The notes under the pieces were generated by a model, which ran no database searches, was not told the DNA's origin, and saw only the letters and a program-made list of their open reading frames with translations. Source: Kitagawia praeruptora (lineage: Eukaryota > Streptophyta > Magnoliopsida > Apiales > Apiaceae). From it: a stretch of DNA of 64,000 nt. Both the position numbers and the translations under genes were made by a program. Below, piece by piece: positions 57,630 to 64,000 of this stretch (positions are counted from its first letter, which is position 1; every line of letters begins with the position of its first letter). The stretch covers positions 95,973,001 to 96,037,000 of the forward strand of contig CM075354.1 in the NCBI GenBank assembly GCA_037693485.1. The letters are read 5' to 3'.

Positions 57630-58490
57630 TTTCGACGTTCCAATCGCACGAGTGTCAAGATATAATGATTTTAGTGATGTAGTAATTTTTTAAAAAAATT
57701 CCTATATTTATTTGGTTGGGTTTTATAACGGTCAAACCGGTCAAAGTCGACCTTCCTTTAAACTAGTCTTGTCTCGAATGATGAATCTATTTTTTTAAAC
57801 TATTTTTTCGACATTCCAATCGAACGGGTGTCAAGATATAACGATTTTAGTGATGTGGTAATTTTTAAAAAAAATTCCTATATTTATTTGGTTGGGTTTT
57901 ATAACGGTTAAACCGGTCAAAGTCAACCTTCCTTTAAACTAGTCTTGTCCCGAATGATGAATCTATTTTTTTAAATTATTTTTTCGACGTTCCAATCGAA
58001 CGGGTGTCAAGATATAACGATTTTAGTGATGTGGTAATTTTTTTTAAAAAAATTCTATATGTATTTGGTTTGGTTTTATAACGGTCAAACCGGTCAAACT
58101 GGACTTTTCTTTTAACTAGTCTTGTCCCGAATGATGAACTTATTTTTTTAAATTATTTTTTTAACGTTCAAATCGCACGGGTGTCAAGATATAACGATTT
58201 TAGTGATGTGGTAATTTTTCAAAAAATTTCCTATGTTTATTTGGTTTGCTTTTATAATGGTCAAACCGGTCAAAGTCGACCTTCATTTTAACTAGTCTTG
58301 TCCCAAATGATGAATTTATTTTTTTTAAAAAAAATTCGACGTTACAATCGTACGGATGTCAAGATATAACGATTTAATTGATGTGGTAATTTTTTAAAAA
58401 ATTCCTGGATTTTTTTGTTTATTTTGTAATAGTCAAATCGGTCAAAATATACATTTTTTTAACTAATCTTGTCCCGAATATTTATCAAAA
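57630..58490 (+). repeat. Tandem array, five copies of a ~176-bp unit
   Basis: The landmark TTCGACGTTCCAATCG recurs at about 57631, 57808, 57984, 58161 and 58336. Other shared blocks are GGGTGTCAAGATATAACGAT and ACGGTCAAACCGGTCAAA. It resembles the reverse complement of the array at 13565-15010. Confidence 0.85.
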
Positions 58491-58499
58491 TTGATCTTC

Positions 58500-61140
58500 G
58501 CATAAAGTAAAAATCAATTTAAATTTAAATATTTATTTACTAAATTTAAACTACACAATTTTTTAGTAAAAAAAATAAAAATGCATAAATATTTTGACAA
58601 TATCATATGCACACATATCGGTGAAATATTTGAGTGACAAATAATACCGCCTGATGAAATTTTAGGCGCAAATAATACCGCCGCCCAAACTTTTGACTCC
58701 CACTTTAACAAAATATCTCTCACTTTTCGATCTAAAACCCATCTCTCTCACTCTCTCTCTCCGGTAAAACTCTCTCCCCAACTCTCAATCTCTCAACTTC
58801 TTCAAATTCGTGCGTAATTCGCTTCTTCAACATTCCAATTGATTTGAGACTTCAGTCAAGACTCTGGTTTGAGTGTTCGGTCGAGGCTTTGTTCTTCAAA
58901 TCAGGGGTTTTTAATATTATGTTCAATTGATTTTATTTTTTCATTTAAACATCAATTAATCAATCTCTCACTTTGATTTCAGGGCTTCTTCAGTTTGGTT
59001 TTCGGGGCTTGGGAGCTTTGAGTTCAGTGGATTTAGGCTCTTCTTTAGTTTGAGCTTTGAGTTTTGTATTTCGATTTTAGGTATCACTCCCAAACCTTTG
59101 AGCTTTGATTTTAGGTACCTATGTTAAGTTTTCATGTTTCTTTTTAATCGACCTCATTAGTTATTTAATTTTCATGTTTCTTTCTGTCGACCTCATTAGT
59201 TTCCATAGCTTAGATATAAATGTCCTATGAATTTGAAGCTTATTTTAATTTTCTTGATAATGATGTGTTGGTTGGAACTTAACTTTACTAATTTAGGGAT
59301 CCATGTTTCTAATAAGAAGTCAATGCTGTTGAGATACTTAAAAGTAATATTTACAATATTTTCAGAGGTGGAGATTTCATGAGTTTTGTACTTTTGTAGC
59401 TATCATATTATACAATTATTGTACATATATGTTCAAAATCCGATTTCCAGCATGTAGATGATTACTAGATTCTGCTTTTACAAGCTAATTGGTGTCTTGA
59501 GTACAGAGGTGAGTGTACCCCTAGACATCAGGAGGAAAATGCATTGCTTCTGCAGTTCTTCTGTGCCTCCGTGGTCAAACATTTTAGTTTAAAGTTTAAA
59601 CTCCAGACAAGGCTCATTAATTGAAAAAATAAATTTGCAAATACTAGTTCCAACTTTACCTTCAGTATAAACAGGTTTATTCTGATACTGGTTTCGATTA
59701 TGCTACTCAGTTAGTTGTCCGATTTTGACCCTTTCAAGTTTCATCCAAGTTTTCTAATCCACATATGGTAATACATCTAATGTATCTATACTTTGAGCCG
59801 AACACGAAAAGTTAAGGAAATTCATAATAATTCAGAACTATGCATGTGAAATGGTTTATGGAGTTGTGACTTCTGAATTCTGATGCGGCATTCCTTGTTT
59901 TTTCCTTCTAATTGTCGATTGGGCAAATATTTTTTTGGTTATCACTTATATTTAGTGATCCAGCAATCCCTTAACTTTTTTAATATACTGTTTTTTTTTT
60001 CAGTTGAACAACACACATGCCCAATTTTGTCTTTGACACTGATTAATTCAATACTGCTAGAGCAGGAGTCCTTTGGCTCATTTTAATTCCTAACACTGAT
60101 GTTGATTCTCAAATATAACTTCTTTCAAAAGTATATCTCTCATTTTATTTCATCATATTGATCTTAACATGGGAAAATGACTTGAAAATTATTGGATGTT
60201 TATGTTATCATAGAGGTTTGTAGGCTTCTTTAGTACGGTACAATCTCAGGATCAAAATGTGATAAAATGATATTAATAACATTGTTACATGTTAGATATG
60301 ATTTCAATGTTGAGCCCTTACAGTTTAGTATATAGAACCAACCGCAACGAACCAATTGTCTACACTTTCCAAGAATGATGGTATAGTGTATTTGCGTATA
60401 CTTACTGTAAAACTCATGGGAAAGTTAATAGATAGTGTTTGGAATGGACTGATGATTTGCATCAACCTTTGAAACATGAACAGAAAAACTACAAGACAAT
60501 GCCTCAACTTATTCTTTTACGAATTTCATAGATTCATCTTTCTATTGTACTTTCCATGACTAACAAGCTCTCCAATGATGGTGGAACTGTTTATTCTCGA
60601 TTTTAAATTGTTTGAATTGGATTTGGTTTTGTTTTTTAGAGTTCAGTTGCAGAAGGTTCTGTCTCAAGGATATGACGACAGCCCTTATACAATTCAGACA
60701 AAAACTAACAGGTACTAGTTCTGCGTTCATGTCATCTGATCCACTTCCATGTGCTGAATATTTAAAGTCTTCCAATTGTTTTTCTTTTTGGTGGTACATA
60801 TCTTGTTTCAGTTTCCCCGGAAACATATAAATTTATTTCCGTGCAAACAACCCCTTTAGGAGCTGTTTCCAACTTTACAACAATATGTGCAGGCTCACTT
60901 TTTAGAATAAATATTGTAGATAAACGTTTTCACTGATCAAGTTTCTGTAAACTTCGATGCACAAACGTATCCCACTTCTTCAATTTCACTTCATGGTTGA
61001 GCTACTTGTTTAGAATTTTCTAGTTCAGGATTTTATCACTTGTCTTAATTATCTTAAGGCATTTATTGTTTGTACAATATAGAATGCCATCCTCTTACTT
61101 ACGTTATATGCTAAGTTTCATTATATTTATCTATTATTTG
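58500..61140 (+). other. Leader and intron-like region of the Pack-type CACTA
   Basis: A CT-rich leader-like block (CTCTCTCACTCTCTCTCTCC) at about 58740-58780 suggests a transcription start nearby. The following 2.3 kb is T-rich with scattered splice-like sites (for example TTTTTTTAG at about 60640), but I recognise no exon in it. Confidence 0.4.
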
Positions 61141-61144
61141 ACAG

Positions 61145-61262
61145 GATTATGAGTATGCCAGTTACAGTCCTGCTGCATTCGACCTTGCAAACCATTTATG
61201 TGAAATGCCAGCTAATTATCACTTTGAGACACCACATGTTTTAGACTATAATATATACCTAG
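61145..61262 (+). pseudogene. Captured exon of choline/ethanolamine kinase
   Basis: After acceptor TTTGACAG the exon reads DYEYASYSPAAFDLANHLCE then MPANYHFETPHVLDYNIYLG. Plant choline kinases have IIDYEYASFNPIAYDIANHFCEM and DTPHVLDY at this point, in the C-terminal lobe after the catalytic loop. It ends at a GTAATC donor at 61263. The exon has no in-frame stop, and its phase continues into the next exon. Confidence 0.8.
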
Positions 61263-61297
61263 GTAATCCACCTGTTACTTATGTCATTCATTTGTAG

Positions 61298-61533
61298 GTA
61301 ATCCACCCAGCAATGGTTAGGCTGATATATCTTCCACGACTGGTGGGAAAGCTGGCATCAATCCTGCACTAGTACGCCCTCCTGTTCCTGGGGTACGTGG
61401 TCCAGTCATTACTCCTGTTATTAGACCAGTTGGGATCCCAAGTGTTACACCTGCAGAGAAGCCGCAAACAACAGTTTATGTAGGCAAGATAGCATCAACA
61501 GTAGACAACGATTTCATCCTCTCAGTCTTGCAG
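61298..61533 (+). pseudogene. Captured exon of an RBM25-like RNA-binding protein
   Basis: Following acceptor TTTGTAG the frame continues from the choline kinase exon. A TAG at 61318-61320 is the only stop. Then comes a Pro/Val-rich stretch (PALVRPPVPGVRGP, VIRPVGIPSV) and AEKPQTTVYVGKIASTVDND, matching the region before and at the start of the first RRM of plant RBM25 splicing factors, where KPQTTVYVGKI is conserved. It ends at a GTAAGT donor after SVLQ, where the parent RRM would continue. Confidence 0.8.
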
Positions 61534-61809
61534 GTAAGTTACGTTCTTGTCAACTATTTTACTATTTTTCTATCGTGTCATACTTGTATTATAATTCTAA
61601 TTGAACACACGAAGCTTGTTTATTAAATGTTGACATCTGTGCACTTGTGAAACTCTGTGGACTTGTTACATTCGCTTGTAATTATATTTAAATTCTAAAT
61701 TAAAATGTTGATGCAAATAATTAATGTTGCAAACCGTTTACTCTCATGATAATCTGTCTAAAGCTACCTGCACATTTTGAACTATATTGTTAAACTTCTC
61801 TCTTCGCAG

Positions 61810-61905
61810 GTGACTAGCGAGAATAATGAGCTTCAAGTTAGGAATTTTGCTATGCAAGATCAAATCGTGAAACTACAGGAGCTAAAAGAGAGGATACAAA
61901 GATAA
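61810..61905 (+). pseudogene. Terminal exon with bZIP-type leucine zipper fragment
   Basis: After acceptor CTTCGCAG the exon continues in phase from the RBM25-like exon and reads VTSENNELQVRNFAMQDQIV then KLQELKERIQR and TAA. The pattern ENxEL...RxxAMxxQ...L...IQR resembles the zipper end of VIP1/RF2a-type plant bZIP proteins, with a short deletion. A generic coiled coil is the alternative. It gives the chimeric transcript a proper stop. Confidence 0.5.
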
Positions 61906-62219
61906 TATCACAGAAGTACATGTACATTTTGAACTTAGAATTAGTGCATGTGCTTGGTTTAGTACATGTAAAACTGTTAAGTAGTTTTGTTGGTTGCATT
62001 ATTTAGGATTTTTGAAGTTGTTGGCTTGGTTTCTACATGATGGTTTTATGTATAAACAAAGCAGTCATTTCAATTTTTTTGTAAAAAAGTGTTGCATTTG
62101 ACTCTATTTAATGTTGCATTAGCCTAGTTTTAATGTTGCAATAAAAAAGAATGGTGTTGCATTTGAAAAGAATGGGGTTGCTTAAAAAAAAATTTAGCGT
62201 TGCATTAGACTCAAATAGC

Positions 62220-62752
62220 GTTGCGTTAGATAGGGGACCCCACTGCTGACGTGGCATGTTGGTACCCATTGCTGACGTGGCATGTGGGCCCCACTGTTGA
62301 CGTGGCATGTGGGCCCTACTGCTGACGTGGCATGTGGGCCCATTGTTGACGTGGCACCTTGGTGGGCCCCACTGCTGACGTGGAATGCCCCCATTTCTGA
62401 TGTGGCATTTGTGGGCCCCACTAATGATATGTCAGCATGCTGATGTGGCACATTGCTTACATGTAAGCATGCTGACGTGGCACCTTGCTTCCGTGTCAGC
62501 ATGCTGACATGGCTGAAACATCTTATGCAACACCATGAAGTGTTGCATTTGCATGCTTTTGGTGTTGCATAAAGCCTCTTATGCAATGCTTTTCGAAGTG
62601 TTGCAATAGCTTGGAAAAGCGTTACGTTAGGGGTCTTACGCAACGCCAGTATTGGTAACGCCCCAAAAGCGTTGCGTAAGACCTTACGCAACGCTTTTCA
62701 GGCCTTACGCAACTGAAAATGGGGGTTGCGTATGTGCGTTTATGGCGTAGTG
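62220..62752 (+). repeat. Right subterminal array and terminus of the Pack-type CACTA
   Basis: By eye about 13 copies of TGACGTGGCA or variants, alternating with GTGGGCCCCAC, lie on the same strand as in the left array. Next come GTGTTGCAT motifs and inverted GCGTTGCGTAAGACC / CTTACGCAACGC pairs close to the terminus GGCGTAGTG. Confidence 0.8.
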
Positions 62753-63259
62753 TTAGAAATGATTGATGAAAACAGTGTTTGGAAGCTAAAGTCAGAAAAC
62801 AGAGTTTAGCTGGAAGCAGTCAGAGTTTGATTAAACACTGACTGGAAGCGCAAACAGAGTTTGTTAAACTCTGTAGCGGTATTGTCTGAAGAGTCAACAG
62901 TGTTTGAAGATTGATAAATATGGAAGCAATATCTTTGAAGATTGGAAAGCTGTCAAAGAGATTGAGTTGACTTGGAAGACTGAAGCAATCGTGATTGATA
63001 TCAATTGTATAGCTTGATTTTAGGAGTATCAGTTACTGATTGTACGAAGCTGTATGTTCTATAAATACAGTTAGGTTAACCCTAGAAGGGTAGTCGAACA
63101 TTGAGATATTCATCCATTGTAACCTAAGCAGCTCTCTGTGATATTTACATCACCGAGAGAGGAATTATTAATTCCAAACAGTTTTTAATTGTTAAACAGT
63201 GTGTTCTTGTTAAGTTACTCATACAGTATTTGATTGCTTATTGTGTAATCGACCTAACA
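62751..63259 (+). repeat. 5' LTR of Sirevirus 3
   Basis: TGTTAGAAAT ... GACCTAACA, 509 bp, related to the Sirevirus 2 LTR. TATAAATA lies at 63060-63067. It is followed by a primer-binding site and gag, so it is a 5' LTR. Its first two bases coincide with the last two of the CACTA terminus. Confidence 0.85.
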
Positions 63260-63261
63260 AG

Positions 63262-63273
63262 TGGTATCAGAGC
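63262..63273 (+). other. Primer-binding site of Sirevirus 3
   Basis: TGGTATCAGAGC two bases after the LTR is complementary to initiator tRNA-Met. Confidence 0.9.
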
Positions 63274-63322
63274 CTAATCTGTTATTTTATTACAGTTAAA
63301 GATCCAAACACAATAGTAATCA

Positions 63323-64000
63323 ATGGCAGAGATACCTCCACCAAATGAGAAAGCTCCTACTACTGTTAGTAGGTATGAAACAATAAGGGTTCCTATACTT
63401 AGGCCATCAGAGTATGCAATTTGGAAGGTGAAAATGACCATGTTTCTGGAGGCTACAGATCCAGAATACCTTGATAGAATATATGAAGGTCCTCACAAAC
63501 CAACAAAATTATCTGCTGCTGCTGCTGGTGAGGAGGCAAAGGTCATTCCAAAGGAAAAGAAAGATCTAACTGCTGAGGATCTTTCATCTATTGCAAAGGA
63601 TGCAAAAGTGAGACATTTACTTCACAGTGCATTAGACAATGTTATGTCTAATAAAGTGATTAATTGCACAACTGCAAAGGAAATATGGGATGCACTTGAG
63701 GTTAGGTGTCAAGGAACTCCTGCAATCAAGAAAAACAGAAGGAACATACTCACTCAGGAGTATGAGCACTTTGAGGCAAAGTCTGATGAAACCATGACAG
63801 AAACATTTGACAGATTCTGTAAACTGCTCAATGATTTGTCATTGGTTAACAAAGAGTATGATTTAGAAGACTCAAATCTCAAGTTTCTTCTTTCTCTACC
63901 TGAAAAGTGGGATGTGAAAACAACCACTATTAGAGATAATTATGAACTTGGTGAAACAGAGATTGATGAAATTTATGGGCTGCTCAAAACCCATGAATTG
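63323..64000 (+). CDS. gag: Sirevirus 3 gag, 5' part (runs off the window)
   Basis: The ATG at 63323 opens MAEIPPPNEKAPTTVSRYET, closely similar to Sirevirus 2 gag. The domain YAIWKVKMTMFLEATDPEYL ... SLPEKWDVKTTTIRDN is uninterrupted to the window end, where it keeps the ETEIDEIYGLL stretch that is frameshifted in Sirevirus 2. No lesion is visible in these 226 codons, so this may be a younger, more intact copy. Zinc knuckles and pol lie beyond the window. Confidence 0.9.
   Translation, partial: MAEIPPPNEKAPTTVSRYETIRVPILRPSEYAIWKVKMTMFLEATDPEYLDRIYEGPHKPTKLSAAAAGEEAKVIPKEKKDLTAEDLSSIAKDAKVRHLLHSALDNVMSNKVINCTTAKEIWDALEVRCQGTPAIKKNRRNILTQEYEHFEAKSDETMTETFDRFCKLLNDLSLVNKEYDLEDSNLKFLLSLPEKWDVKTTTIRDNYELGETEIDEIYGLLKTHEL

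Larger units (their letters stand above)
56768..62752 (+). mobile_element. Non-autonomous CACTA element carrying host-gene exons (Pack-type), target duplication TTA
   Basis: Ends CACTACGCCATAA at 56768 and, inverted, at 62752; flanked by TTA (56765-56767 and 62753-62755). Subterminal zones carry GTGTTGCATTAGAT and TGACGTGGCA repeats. The interior, left to right: a tandem array (57630-58490), a CT-rich leader (58720-58800), intron-like DNA, then three exons from unrelated host genes (61145-61905). No transposase domain is present. It sits in the third ORF of Sirevirus 2. The right TTA coincides with the start of the next LTR, so that side is less certain. Confidence 0.85.

Noticed and set aside
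57630..58490. CRISPR-like regularly spaced repeats
   Set aside because: The ~176-bp units are contiguous and diverge along their whole length, as in satellite DNA; there are no unique spacers, and this is a plant genome.

Overview
This is transposon-dense, AT-rich plant nuclear DNA, very probably from a eudicot. The intron-bearing En/Spm (CACTA) transposase genes, Sirevirus-type Ty1/copia elements primed by initiator tRNA-Met, a Tat-type Ty3/gypsy fragment, Helitron ends and several MITEs all point that way. I found no intact single-copy host gene and no tRNA or rRNA gene. Host-gene sequence appears only as exon fragments inside transposons.

Layout. 1-4436: a scrambled Ty3/gypsy (Tat-like) fragment, gag-protease followed by RT-RNase H-second RNase H, with no LTRs and no integrase. 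4437-5106: MITE-like and AT-rich DNA. 5107-10688: a candidate minus-strand Helitron carrying exons of the PPi-dependent phosphofructokinase alpha subunit. 11108-11645: a deleted hAT element with 8-bp target-site duplications, followed closely by a Stowaway-like MITE at 11660-11871. 11974-17173: two ~850-bp direct repeats flanking a non-autonomous CACTA element (12821-16318) that contains a ~176-bp tandem repeat array.

17366-45620: a nest. An outer CACTA element, with its transposase on the minus strand, was split by an inner CACTA element (19579-41515, target duplication ATG). The inner element was in turn split by a full-length 12.2-kb Sirevirus (20232-32443, target duplication AGCTT). The inner CACTA carries two multi-exon genes: a TNP2-type transposase, and a gene joining a Transposase_24-like domain to a Ulp1-type cysteine protease domain.

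46608-56767: a second, decayed Sirevirus (LTR, gag, pol, third ORF). Its third ORF is interrupted by a 6-kb CACTA element (56768-62752, target duplication TTA). That element carries a chimeric set of exons resembling choline kinase, RBM25 and the zipper of a bZIP protein, spliced in one reading frame. Its subterminal regions hold about 30 copies of a TGACGTGGCA motif. 62751-64000: the 5' LTR and start of gag of a third Sirevirus, running off the window.

How the parts relate: each Sirevirus encodes gag (CCHC zinc knuckles), protease-integrase-RT-RNase H, and a long third ORF after pol. The CACTA transposases would act on CACTA termini; the two smaller CACTA elements and the hAT and MITE copies depend on enzymes from elsewhere. 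Nearly every autonomous coding unit is broken by stops or frameshifts. In the Sireviruses most of the stops look like C-to-T changes at glutamine codons.
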